15,650 bases of DNA from an uncultured Bacteroidales bacterium (GCA_905235615.1 CAJOMB010000015.1:1-15650); one strand, 5' to 3'. Shown: positions 5,787-13,171, counted from the first letter of the stretch. Program-made: numbers and translations. Notes: a model not told the origin generated them from the sequence alone.

Positions 5787-8192
5787 TTAGAACGAATAAC
5801 CGAAAGAGAGAAAGACGCCCACCTCCCTGGTGATACTGGACCAGGAAATCCGGGCCTTGAGCGGGCCCACGATGGTATTATAGCCATATCCGAGCCCGGC
5901 GCCCCAAAGCCAGCGCCCATCGGCGAAAGAAATAGCATCGAAACCGTCAAAATCAAAGGCCACATTCCCCATCAGGGAAAGGAAATGGTTGGAAGCCACC
6001 TCATAACGGGCATCCAAACGGGCCATGGCTATATGGTCCCGGCAAATGGCCGCAGAGTTTACGCCGATGAACGGAATCTGCTGCTCGATATAATTGCCAA
6101 CGATGTCACCGCCGATGATATTGGAATACATGAGCGGCGCCTCGGGGCCGAAGACAAAGCGGGCCGCGAAGCTGGGAATGAGCGTAAAGGAGCCGAAACT
6201 CACGGGGAACTTGCCGTCCGCACTGGCGGCAGCCATCCAGCGGGAAGGGATGTCCCGCTCGAACATCCGGTACATGCCGTCGGCCCGGAAGCCCACGGAC
6301 ACGCCCTTGGTGGGGAAATACCCGTTGTCCAGGGTTTCCAGCCGGGCGGTGAGGAAAAGGCTGGGGATATCCACCTTCTTGGTAAGGTTATAATGGACAT
6401 CTTCCTCGGAAAAAAGGTTCCTGAGCTGGAAATACTGATTCCTGAGGCCCAGGTTCACATCCAGCGTAGACCAGTGAATGTTGGAGAAATAGACCTCCTG
6501 GGTGGCCAGCATGAAGGAAGTATTGAAACGATTGGCGCTGTAATACATGTTCATGCGGTCTGTATAGCGAAACATGGAGCGCACATTGACCGTACCGAAA
6601 CGGGGAGCGGAATAGGAGTAAACCGCATCGATATAGGGATTGGCGCTGATCCGGGCCGTCAGATCCAGGGAATGCCCGCTCATGGACCGCGTGTTCAGTC
6701 CCACGTTCACCAGCAGCGACACAATGTCTTCCGTGTCCATGCGGGCGCTGAATCCAATCTGGTGCATGGGGCCGCGCTTGCAGTAAATGCGAAGGGTATA
6801 AGGCTCATCCTTCCCGCGGAGTTCATAATTCACATAGTCGTAAGAGCCCTTCCCGAAGATGGCGGCCACGTCGCTCTCGATCATCTCCTTGCTCACCTTC
6901 ATGCCGCCTTTGCATTTCATGCGCTCACGGACATAGTCGGCCTCTGTGGAAGATACGCCGTCCACCACCACTTCACGGATGACGACATCCTGCCGGCCGA
7001 TATCCACGGCCTTCTTGTTGTTAAGACGGAAACGGGCGGAGCCCAGGCGCTTGCGGAGGGCCTGGAGCTGCGGGGCTTTCTCCACGGCGGCCTTGTACCC
7101 CATGACCAGCATGGTGTCCACCGCTTCGGCGTTGAAGCTGAGCATGTTGTAGCCACCCAGATCGGGATGGATGTGGATATCCACCTGCTCCACGTTCCGC
7201 TGATAGACAACATTGGAAAGGAGGTCCATGCTGGAGATGAAGACATCGGCCAGGTTCTGGATTTCATCGGCCGTCAGGTTGCCCTGGGCCAGGTTGACGC
7301 CGATGATGATATCGGCCCCCATCTGTTTGGCTATGTTCACCGGGAAATTGTTGCGCATGCCGCCGTCCACCAGCACCATGCCGCCCGTGCGGACGGGGGC
7401 GAAGAGGCCGGGAATGCTCATGGTGGAGCGCATGGCCAGGTTCACGGAGCCGTTTCTCCAGACCTTGGCCTTGCCGGAAGCCACATCCGTAGCCACGCAG
7501 GCGAAGGGAATGGGGAATTTGAAGAAATCCGTGGAATCCGAATACCCTACGGTGCGGCTGGTGATGATCTGATTCACATTCTGGCCGAAGACGAAGCCGG
7601 AGGGAAGGCTTCCTAAAAGATTGCCCCGGGCAATGTCCGCAAAGTTGCGGCGGTCTTTCTTGGCCTTGGCGCCCAAATCCAGCTGCCGGCTGCGGCCCTG
7701 GGCGAAGGGCGCGTCACCGGCCAGGTAATTCTTGTAATCCTCATCCGTATAATAGAAAGGGAAGGAGAGCATGTACTTCTCATTGTAGCGCCGGCGGGAA
7801 TAGGGAATGTACTTCTGGTCCAGCTTGTCGCTCAGGGCCATGTCCCAGTTGATATGGCGGATCAGGCTGTCCAGATACCCGGCATCGTATCCAAGAGCGT
7901 ACAGGGAACCCAGCAGGCCGCCGATACTGGTGCCCACCACCAGGTCCACAGGAATGTCGTATTCTTCCAGATACTTGAGTACGCCCACCGTGGCAGCACC
8001 CTTGGCACCGCCGCCGGAAAGCACCAGTCCCACGGTGGGACGCGTCTTGCGAATCTGCGCCATCCGCTGCCGGATTTCCCTGACGGCACGGGCATCCTGC
8101 GCGTCCAAACCGAAGGATGAATACTCATCCTCCTGGGCAAAGGAAGAAAGAGGCAGCAACAACAGCGTCAACAGGGTCAGGAATTTTTTCAT
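5787..8192 (-). CDS. Patatin-like phospholipase fused to POTRA and outer-membrane beta-barrel (PlpD/type V-like)
   Basis: An 801-residue protein. Residues 1-19 are a signal peptide (SSFA|QED, Gln20). The patatin domain (about 52-350) has oxyanion loop SGGGAKG (59-65), nucleophile elbow GTSIG with S89, and catalytic D276 in VDGGMRNNFP, so the Ser-Asp dyad is intact. A POTRA-like domain (about 403-473, starting VIREVVVDGV) and a BamA/FhaC-type barrel (about 475-801) follow, ending in the aromatic SFGYSF. The lipase is predicted to sit N-terminal to the barrel, as in type Vd autotransporters, though membrane sidedness cannot be read from the sequence. Its ATG overlaps the rlmN stop by four bases (ATGA), indicating translational coupling. 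Substrate is unknown; phospholipid is the family default. Confidence 0.9.
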   Translation of the reverse strand: MKKFLTLLTLLLLPLSSFAQEDEYSSFGLDAQDARAVREIRQRMAQIRKTRPTVGLVLSGGGAKGAATVGVLKYLEEYDIPVDLVVGTSIGGLLGSLYALGYDAGYLDSLIRHINWDMALSDKLDQKYIPYSRRRYNEKYMLSFPFYYTDEDYKNYLAGDAPFAQGRSRQLDLGAKAKKDRRNFADIARGNLLGSLPSGFVFGQNVNQIITSRTVGYSDSTDFFKFPIPFACVATDVASGKAKVWRNGSVNLAMRSTMSIPGLFAPVRTGGMVLVDGGMRNNFPVNIAKQMGADIIIGVNLAQGNLTADEIQNLADVFISSMDLLSNVVYQRNVEQVDIHIHPDLGGYNMLSFNAEAVDTMLVMGYKAAVEKAPQLQALRKRLGSARFRLNNKKAVDIGRQDVVIREVVVDGVSSTEADYVRERMKCKGGMKVSKEMIESDVAAIFGKGSYDYVNYELRGKDEPYTLRIYCKRGPMHQIGFSARMDTEDIVSLLVNVGLNTRSMSGHSLDLTARISANPYIDAVYSYSAPRFGTVNVRSMFRYTDRMNMYYSANRFNTSFMLATQEVYFSNIHWSTLDVNLGLRNQYFQLRNLFSEEDVHYNLTKKVDIPSLFLTARLETLDNGYFPTKGVSVGFRADGMYRMFERDIPSRWMAAASADGKFPVSFGSFTLIPSFAARFVFGPEAPLMYSNIIGGDIVGNYIEQQIPFIGVNSAAICRDHIAMARLDARYEVASNHFLSLMGNVAFDFDGFDAISFADGRWLWGAGLGYGYNTIVGPLKARISWSSITREVGVFLSFGYSF

Positions 8193-9220
8193 GGCGTATT
8201 TTTATTTTCCGCATGCTTTCCGGCCAGAAGGCCGCAAGCCGCAAAAATGTCTTCTCCCCGGGAGGCACGGATGGTAGCCGTAATCCCTCCCGCATGGAGC
8301 CGGTCCCGGAAGGCTTCCATCACCCTGTCCGGCGCCGTGCCGTAAGGGAAATCCGGAATCTTGTGGAAACGGATCAGGTTCACCCGACATTCCAGGCCCT
8401 TCAGAAGCCTTAAAAGCTCGTCGGCATGGCGCGGGCTGTCGTTCCACCCTTCGAAAACCGTGTATTCAAAACTCACGCGGCGCTGGCCGGTGAAGTCGTA
8501 TTGCCTGATAAGGCGCACCACTTCCGTGATGGACCAGGCCTTCTGCACGGGCATCATCTGCGCCCGTTCATCGGGGAAGGGATTGTGCAGGCTCACGGCC
8601 AGGTGGCAGCGGCTCTCATCCAGAAACAGTTTGAGCTTGGGAAGGACGCCTATCGTACTCAGGGTGATGCGTTTGGGACTCCAGGCCAGCCCCCAGGGGG
8701 CTGTAAGCACTTCGATGGCGCGTTTCACGTTCTCCCAGTTGTCCAACGGCTCTCCCATGCCCATGAACACGGCATTGGTGAGCTCCCCCGCTTCCTGAAT
8801 GGCAAAGAACTGGTTCAGGATATCGGCCGCCGACAGATTCCCATGGAACCCCTGTCGGCCCGTCATGCAGAAGCGGCAGTTCATCTTGCAGCCCGCCTGG
8901 GAACTGACGCAGAGCGTCTTGCGGTCCTCATCGGGAATCATTACCGCCTCGATACCGGAACCTTCCCCGAAGGGAAAGAGGTATTTCCGGGTGCCGTCAC
9001 GGGAGGTCTGGACATCCACGGGAGCCACTGCTCCCACCTCGTATTTTTCCATGAGCGCTTCCCGGCCGGCCTTGGAGAGATTGGTCATCTGCCGAATGTC
9101 CCCTGCCCGCTTCTGATACAGCCACTGGGCCATCTGCTTCCCCGCAAAGGCAGGTAGGCCGCAAGAGAGGGCGATCTCGGACAGTTCCGAAGGCGTTTTT
9201 CCCAAAAGGCGCTCTTTCAT
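8189..9220 (-). CDS. rlmN: 23S rRNA (A2503-C2)/tRNA (A37-C2) methyltransferase RlmN
   Basis: A 343-residue radical-SAM enzyme that methylates C2 of A2503 in 23S rRNA, and A37 in some tRNAs. The iron-sulfur motif C111-x3-C115-x2-C118 lies in QAGCKMNCRFCMTG. SAM-binding MGMGEPLDNWENV starts at 153. C118 (in the cluster motif's FCMTG) and C329 in GEDIFAACGLLAG near the C-terminus are the expected conserved Cys positions; C329 is the likely resolving cysteine needed for the mechanism. The N-terminal domain (LPAFAGKQMAQWLYQK) is the RNA-binding helical part. Having both conserved regions and a pre-TM end distinguishes RlmN from short radical-SAM proteins; Cfr-type A2503-C8 activity cannot be excluded from sequence alone but the housekeeping context favours RlmN. 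It follows yicC by three bases and overlaps the patatin gene by four. Confidence 0.95.
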   Translation of the reverse strand: MKERLLGKTPSELSEIALSCGLPAFAGKQMAQWLYQKRAGDIRQMTNLSKAGREALMEKYEVGAVAPVDVQTSRDGTRKYLFPFGEGSGIEAVMIPDEDRKTLCVSSQAGCKMNCRFCMTGRQGFHGNLSAADILNQFFAIQEAGELTNAVFMGMGEPLDNWENVKRAIEVLTAPWGLAWSPKRITLSTIGVLPKLKLFLDESRCHLAVSLHNPFPDERAQMMPVQKAWSITEVVRLIRQYDFTGQRRVSFEYTVFEGWNDSPRHADELLRLLKGLECRVNLIRFHKIPDFPYGTAPDRVMEAFRDRLHAGGITATIRASRGEDIFAACGLLAGKHAENKNTP

Positions 9221-9223
9221 AGG

Positions 9224-10123
9224 CTACAGGATGTTCATGCTTTGTTCCCGGATTTTCTCCAGTTCGTCCTTCATGCGAACCACCAGCTGCTGGATGCCGG
9301 CATGGTTGGCCTTGGAACCAGTGGTATTGATTTCGCGGCCCATCTCCTGCAGGATGAAGCCCAGCTTCTTGCCGGGATAAGGCTCGGAATCAATTACTTC
9401 CATAAAGTATTTGCAGTGCTGGCGAAGGCGCACTTTCTCCTCGTTGATGTCGTACTTCTCCAAATAGAAAATCAGTTCCTGTTCAAAGCGCTCCGGATTG
9501 GGCTTGGCACCCAGTTCTTCCAGGGCCTTTCCCAGTTTCTCCCGGACGGCCGATATGCGCTCCCCCTCCAGGGCTTCCACCTGGTCATACAACCGGCCGA
9601 TGAGCGCCACGCGGGAGGTGACATCCTTATAGAGAGCCTCTCCCTCCGTGGCACGGTAGGAGCAGAGCTGGTCCAGGGCGCTGTCCAAGGCGGCCGATAC
9701 GGCGGGCCAGTCCTCCGGGGCAACCACATCTCCCTTGCGGGCATCCACTACATCCGGCAGGCGGAGTACGGCATTGGCCAGGATGCTCCCCACCCCCGGA
9801 TCCTTGAGGAAGGTCTTGGTAAAGACCGTTTCCTCATCCAAGGCCTTCACGGCGCTCTTCCAATAGGAATGGAAGACCTCCGCATTGATGGTATGGGCGC
9901 TGTCCTGGGCGCCGGCCTCATAGGTGAGATACAGGTCTATGGTTCCCCGTACCAGGCGGTCTGCCAGACGCTTTCTCACCTCCAGCTCCTTCTCCTTGGG
10001 AAGGAGGCTGCTTTTGATATTGATATCGGCACTCTTGGAATTGAGCGTACGTACTTCGAGGGTGAGCTTCCCGCTTTTGAGCTGGGCATCGGCCTTGCCA
10101 TAGCCGGTCATGGATTGAATCAT
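9224..10123 (-). CDS. yicC: YicC-family endoribonuclease
   Basis: A 299-residue cytoplasmic protein of the YicC family. The N-terminus MIQSMTGYGKA and the C-terminal domain (ELIFYLEKYDINEEKVRLRQ, GKKLGFILQEMGREINTTGS, ending EKIREQSMNIL) are diagnostic. The central part (about 150-215) is probably coiled or helical. In other bacteria YicC proteins take part in RNA decay and have been described as endoribonucleases. It is the first gene of the leftward operon and diverges from recA across 116 bases. The ATG is supported by the conserved start and by a -7 box 20 bases upstream. Confidence 0.93.
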   Translation of the reverse strand: MIQSMTGYGKADAQLKSGKLTLEVRTLNSKSADINIKSSLLPKEKELEVRKRLADRLVRGTIDLYLTYEAGAQDSAHTINAEVFHSYWKSAVKALDEETVFTKTFLKDPGVGSILANAVLRLPDVVDARKGDVVAPEDWPAVSAALDSALDQLCSYRATEGEALYKDVTSRVALIGRLYDQVEALEGERISAVREKLGKALEELGAKPNPERFEQELIFYLEKYDINEEKVRLRQHCKYFMEVIDSEPYPGKKLGFILQEMGREINTTGSKANHAGIQQLVVRMKDELEKIREQSMNIL

Positions 10124-10142
10124 AGCCTAAAGAATATTTCTG

Positions 10143-10150
10143 CAAAATTA
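10143..10150 (-). promoter_or_regulatory. -7 box of the yicC-rlmN-patatin-recX operon
   Basis: Read leftward this is TAATTTTG, matching TAnnTTTG, 20 bases before the yicC ATG. I see no good TTTG at the -33 distance. It stands back to back with the recA promoter, the two -7 boxes being 35 bases apart. Confidence 0.5.
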
Positions 10151-10160
10151 CTAAAAATCC

Positions 10161-10193
10161 TTGTAATATTTTAAGGAGTTTTCGTTATCTTTG
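10161..10193 (+). promoter_or_regulatory. recA promoter
   Basis: TATCTTTG (10186-10193) matches the -7 consensus; TTG (10161-10163) lies 22 bases upstream as a possible -33. Transcription would start near 10198-10201, giving an untranslated leader of about 40 bases. I see no inverted repeat that I could call a LexA site with confidence. Confidence 0.55.
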
Positions 10194-10239
10194 TAGATGC
10201 GGTTCAGGATGCCCGCAACTATTAAAACTTATTATTCGT

Positions 10240-11265
10240 ATGGCAAATCAAGCAGAAGGAACTGGAATCAACGCCGCCAAACTCAAGGCACTCCAGGCCA
10301 CCATTGACAAGATTGAGAAAGACTACGGCAAGGGAACCATCATGAAACTGGGAGACCAGCCGGAATGGGACTCCGCCCAGGTTATCCCCAGCGGTTCCAT
10401 CGCCCTGGACCACGCCCTGGGCATCGGCGGCTATCCCAAAGGAAGAATCATAGAAATCTACGGACCGGAGAGCTCCGGTAAAACCACCCTGGCCATCCAC
10501 GCCATCGCGCAGGCCCAGAAAACCGGAGGCATTGCCGCCATCATAGACGCGGAACATGCCTTCGACCGCACCTATGCCAAAGCCTTGGGAGTAGATTTGG
10601 ACACCCTCCTGATTTCCCAGCCGGACAACGGAGAGCAGGCCCTTGAAATTGCAGACAACCTCATCCGCAGCGGCGCCGTGGACATCGTGGTCATCGACTC
10701 CGTAGCCGCCCTCACTCCCCGCGCGGAGATAGAAGGAGAAATGGGAGACAACAAAGTGGGCCTGCAGGCCCGCCTGATGTCCCAGGCCCTCCGCAAACTC
10801 ACGGCCAACATTTCCAAGACCAACACCTGCTGCATCTTCATCAACCAGCTGCGTGAGAAGATAGGCATCATGTTCGGCAACCCGGAAACCACCACCGGCG
10901 GCAACGCCCTCAAGTTCTACGCATCCGTGCGCCTGGACATCCGCCGCACCACCCAGATCAAAGACGGTGAGGAAGCCTTGGGCAACCACGTGAAAGTGAA
11001 GGTGGTCAAGAACAAGATGGCTCCGCCTTTCAAGAAGGCCGAATTCGACATCGTCTTCGGAGAAGGCATCTCCCGCAGCGGTGAAATCGTGGACCTGGGC
11101 GTAGAGATGAACATCATCCAGAAGTCCGGTTCCTGGTTCAGCTACAACGAGACCAAACTGGCCCAGGGCCGGGAAGCCGTCAAGAAACTCCTCCAGGACA
11201 ACGAAGAACTGGCGCAGGAGATTGAGGCCAAGATTCGCGAGGCCCTCTCCAGCGTCCAGGACTAA
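10240..11265 (+). CDS. recA: Recombinase RecA
   Basis: A 341-residue DNA strand-exchange ATPase used in homologous recombination and SOS induction. Walker A is GPESSGKTT (75-83). Other visible parts are IIDAEHAFD, the Walker B region IVVIDSVAALTPRAEIEGEM, INQLREKIG, DNA-binding loop L2 GNPETTTGGNALKFYASVRL, and the C-terminal domain with EGISRSGEIVDLGV. The acidic C-terminal tail is short. The length is normal and all motifs are intact. It is transcribed alone from its own promoter and ends at a strong terminator located inside convergent tdk. Its modulator recX is in the divergent operon. Confidence 0.98.
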   Translation: MANQAEGTGINAAKLKALQATIDKIEKDYGKGTIMKLGDQPEWDSAQVIPSGSIALDHALGIGGYPKGRIIEIYGPESSGKTTLAIHAIAQAQKTGGIAAIIDAEHAFDRTYAKALGVDLDTLLISQPDNGEQALEIADNLIRSGAVDIVVIDSVAALTPRAEIEGEMGDNKVGLQARLMSQALRKLTANISKTNTCCIFINQLREKIGIMFGNPETTTGGNALKFYASVRLDIRRTTQIKDGEEALGNHVKVKVVKNKMAPPFKKAEFDIVFGEGISRSGEIVDLGVEMNIIQKSGSWFSYNETKLAQGREAVKKLLQDNEELAQEIEAKIREALSSVQD

Positions 11266-11286
11266 AAGTAAGGAAATACGTTTTGC

Positions 11287-11862
11287 TTAAGCGTTGTCTT
11301 CGGACAGCGCTTTTTGGTAACACTCCCGGCACAGGGGCTCGTAAGTGTCTTTTTCTCCCAGTACCACCAGTTTCCTGGAGGCCGACAGACGGTGGGAATG
11401 ATTGGCCAGGGCGCCGCAGTTCACGCAGATGGCATGGACCTTCTGCACATCTTCCGCAATGGCCATGAGCCCGGGCATGGGACCGAAGGGCTTGCCCAAG
11501 TAATCCGTATCCAGTCCGGCAATGATGACGCGGATGCCCCGGTTGGCCAGTTCCTGGCACACCTCAACAATGCTCTCATCAAAGAACTGGGCCTCGTCAA
11601 TGCCCACCACCTCCACGTCGGGCTCTATCTGAAGCATGCGGGAAGGCGATTTGATGGGCGTACAGGAAATGCTGTGGGAATCATGGGAAACGACGTCCAG
11701 GTCTGAATAACGCTTGTCCACCGTGGGTTTGAACGTGGCAATTTTCTGTTTGGCGAACTGGGCCCTTTTGAGCCTTCTGATGAGTTCTTCCGTCTTTCCC
11801 GAGAACATGGAACCGCAAATTACTTCAATGCAGCCCGATTTTTTTGAATTTTCCAAAAACAT
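11287..11862 (-). CDS. tdk: Thymidine kinase (type II)
   Basis: A 191-residue cytoplasmic enzyme phosphorylating thymidine to dTMP in pyrimidine salvage. Numbered from this start it has Walker A GSMFSGKT (17-24), DEAQFF with catalytic E90 (89-94), the lasso region containing GLDTDYLGKPFGPMP, and a zinc site of C146/C149 and C178/C181. An in-frame ATG at 11898 would add 12 residues (MTKFVVNNKYTE). I reject it because a perfect promoter overlaps those codons: -33 at 11916-11913 and -7 at 11893-11886, with RNA expected to start near 11880. From the chosen ATG the protein starts MFLENSKKSGCIEVICGS, close to other Bacteroidales Tdk. Confidence 0.95.
   Translation of the reverse strand: MFLENSKKSGCIEVICGSMFSGKTEELIRRLKRAQFAKQKIATFKPTVDKRYSDLDVVSHDSHSISCTPIKSPSRMLQIEPDVEVVGIDEAQFFDESIVEVCQELANRGIRVIIAGLDTDYLGKPFGPMPGLMAIAEDVQKVHAICVNCGALANHSHRLSASRKLVVLGEKDTYEPLCRECYQKALSEDNA
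11289..11315 (+). terminator. recA terminator embedded in the tdk 3' codons
   Basis: AAGCGTTGTC (11289-11298) pairs with GACAGCGCTT (11303-11312, one G-U wobble) around a TTCG tetraloop closed by C-G, followed by a T-run ending at 11315. It lies 23 bases after the recA stop. The same DNA encodes the last residues and stop of tdk on the other strand. Confidence 0.88.
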
Positions 11863-11875
11863 TTCCGTATATTTG
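11843..11875 (+). promoter_or_regulatory. Promoter of the 11901-13907 operon, inside tdk
   Basis: TTTG (11843-11846), a 21-base spacer and TATATTTG (11868-11875) match the consensus. The -33 element lies within the first tdk codons. The start is expected near 11880-11883, practically the same position as the tdk RNA start on the other strand. Confidence 0.7.
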
Positions 11876-11885
11876 TTGTTGACTA

Positions 11886-11916
11886 CAAATTTAGTCATTT
11901 ATGGAGAAAAGTCAAA
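11886..11916 (-). promoter_or_regulatory. tdk promoter, overlapping the start of the divergent gene
   Basis: Read leftward, TTTG (11916-11913), exactly 19 spacer bases and TAAATTTG (11893-11886) fully match the Bacteroidota consensus. The -33 element lies inside codons 5-6 of the gene at 11901. The start is expected near 11879-11882, leaving a leader of about 20 bases. Confidence 0.8.
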
Positions 11917-12437
11917 CAGAATTGCTGCAAGAATTCCGGGAAGAAGTGGCCGCCCTCAAAGAGCGCATCAGCGCCCTGGAAGAAAAGATTTCCGCCATGG
12001 AGGCCCTTCCCGCAGAGGAAGAAGCGGAGGTGGATTTCACCGATATCGCCATTGGCATGGATGAGCCGGAACCCGTCATTCCCGGCCCCGACCGGGAATC
12101 TCCCGAGATGGCCGATCAGGTCGGCCATGACGAGACCGTCGGCCATGACGACACCAGCGGCCATGACGATACCATCGGGCTGCCGTGGAGGAAGGACAAA
12201 CCGGGCTTGCAGGTGAAGAACATCCGCAGCGGCATCAGCCTGCTGGACCGGGCCCTTTTCATCGGCACGCTCTTCAAGGAAGATTTTGTCCTGTATGACC
12301 AAACCATCGCGGACCTCAACGCCATGTCCACCCTGGACGAGGCCGTAAGCTATATCCGGGAGCATTTCCCCTCCTGGAACCTCAAGAGCGACGTGGTGTA
12401 CCACTTCATGATGAGCATCCGCAAGAAACTGGGGTAG
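11901..12437 (+). CDS. Conserved Bacteroidales protein of unknown function, coiled coil plus C-terminal helical domain
   Basis: A 178-residue soluble protein with three parts. Residues 1-35 form a heptad-like coiled coil (TELLQEFREEVAALKERI). Residues 36-95 are an acidic, Pro- and repeat-rich linker containing three GHDxT units. Residues 105-178 form a compact helical domain (SLLDRALFIGTLFKEDFVLY, TLDEAVSYIREHFPSWNLKS, ending MMSIRKKLG). The C-terminal domain looks like one I associate with a conserved Bacteroidales family of unknown function. There is no signal peptide, membrane segment or catalytic motif. It is the first gene of an operon with rsmI, whose GTG overlaps its TAG. The linker DNA looks like captured intergenic repeat sequence. 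No function is proposed. Confidence 0.85.
   Translation: MEKSQTELLQEFREEVAALKERISALEEKISAMEALPAEEEAEVDFTDIAIGMDEPEPVIPGPDRESPEMADQVGHDETVGHDDTSGHDDTIGLPWRKDKPGLQVKNIRSGISLLDRALFIGTLFKEDFVLYDQTIADLNAMSTLDEAVSYIREHFPSWNLKSDVVYHFMMSIRKKLG
12078..12173 (+). repeat. Palindrome pair and 18-bp x3 tandem repeat in a coding linker
   Basis: ATTCCCGG/CCGGGAAT (12078-12085 with 12092-12099) and ATGGCCGA/TCGGCCAT (12108-12115 with 12121-12128) are perfect inverted repeats. Three 18-base direct repeats follow (12120-12137, 12138-12155, 12156-12173; consensus GTCGGCCATGACGACACC). All are in frame and encode GPDRESPEMADQ and then VGHDET-VGHDDT-SGHDDT. The text resembles dispersed intergenic repeats of the TCATTCCCGG...CCGGGAATCTC type. 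Confidence 0.8.
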
Positions 12438-13171
12438 TGGCCGGCATCCTTTATATCGTCCCCACCCCCGTGGGCAATCTGTCAGACATGACTTTCCGGG
12501 CCGTCGAAGTGCTCCGGGAGGCAGACCTCATCCTGGCGGAAGACACCCGCACCAGTTCCGTGCTCCTGAAGCACTATGACATCCACCGGCCCCTTCAGAG
12601 TCATCATAAATTCAACGAGCACCAGACGGTTCAGCTGGTGAAGGAGCGCATCCTCGCCGGCCTCAACGTGGCGCTCATCTCGGATGCCGGCACCCCGGGC
12701 ATTTCAGACCCGGGCTTCCTGCTGGCCCATACCTGCGCCCAGGAGGGCATCGAAGTGCAAACCCTCCCCGGAGCCACCGCCTGCATCCCGGCCCTGGTTT
12801 CCAGCGGCCTCCCCTGCGACAAGTTTGCCTTCGAAGGCTTCCTGCCGCAGAAAAAAGGGCGTCAGACGCTGCTCAAAGCCCTCAGCGAGGAAACCCGCAC
12901 CATGGTCTTCTATGAATCCCCCTACCGCTTAGTGAAGACGTTGGAACAGATGGCCGACGCCTTCGGCCCGGAGCGCCTCTGCTCCGTGGCCCGCGAAATC
13001 TCCAAGGTGCACGAAGAGCACCGTCGCGGAACGCTGCAGGAAGTGGCCGCCTGGTTCCGGGAGCACGAACCCAAAGGCGAGATTGTATTAGTTGTAGCCG
13101 GGGCCCATCCGGCGAAACCCGCTAAAGTCAGGCGTTTCAATGGAGGGGAAGAAGAAACAACAACCCACTAA
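12437..13171 (+). CDS. rsmI: 16S rRNA (cytidine1402-2'-O)-methyltransferase RsmI
   Basis: A 244-residue SAM-dependent enzyme that 2'-O-methylates C1402 in the decoding centre of 16S rRNA. Family motifs are YIVPTPVGNLSDMTFRA, ILAEDTRTSSVLLKHY, ALISDAGTPGISDPGF, LPGATACIPALVSSGLP and FEGFLPQKKGRQ. A later MVFYESPYRLVKTL and VAREISKVHEEHRRGTL are also typical. It is shorter than the E. coli enzyme but normal for Bacteroidota. The GTG start overlaps the upstream stop by one base (TAGTG), so translation is probably coupled. Its last 32 bases overlap the next gene, and the C-terminal tail GGEEETTTH is encoded there. Confidence 0.95.
   Translation: MAGILYIVPTPVGNLSDMTFRAVEVLREADLILAEDTRTSSVLLKHYDIHRPLQSHHKFNEHQTVQLVKERILAGLNVALISDAGTPGISDPGFLLAHTCAQEGIEVQTLPGATACIPALVSSGLPCDKFAFEGFLPQKKGRQTLLKALSEETRTMVFYESPYRLVKTLEQMADAFGPERLCSVAREISKVHEEHRRGTLQEVAAWFREHEPKGEIVLVVAGAHPAKPAKVRRFNGGEEETTTH

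Noticed and set aside
5233..5790. A 185-codon + strand frame over rnpB and recX
   Set aside because: It runs through the conserved RNase P RNA core and is antisense to recX.
5985..7616. A 543-codon open frame on the + strand opposite the patatin gene
   Set aside because: His/Gly/Ala-rich shadow translation with no motif; the opposite strand has an intact catalytic protein.
9242..10174. Long + strand frame opposite yicC, and similar frames opposite rlmN (8426-9157) and recA (10222-10989)
   Set aside because: All mirror the codons of well-supported genes and lack family features.
10124..10239. LexA/SOS operator between yicC and recA
   Set aside because: I see no convincing inverted repeat and the operator of this lineage is not known to me.
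11863..11898. Upstream ATG adding 12 residues to tdk
   Set aside because: These codons contain the tdk -7 box and lie upstream of the expected RNA start.
12120..12173. Direct repeats considered as a CRISPR array
   Set aside because: Units are contiguous 18-mers without spacers and lie within a coding frame.
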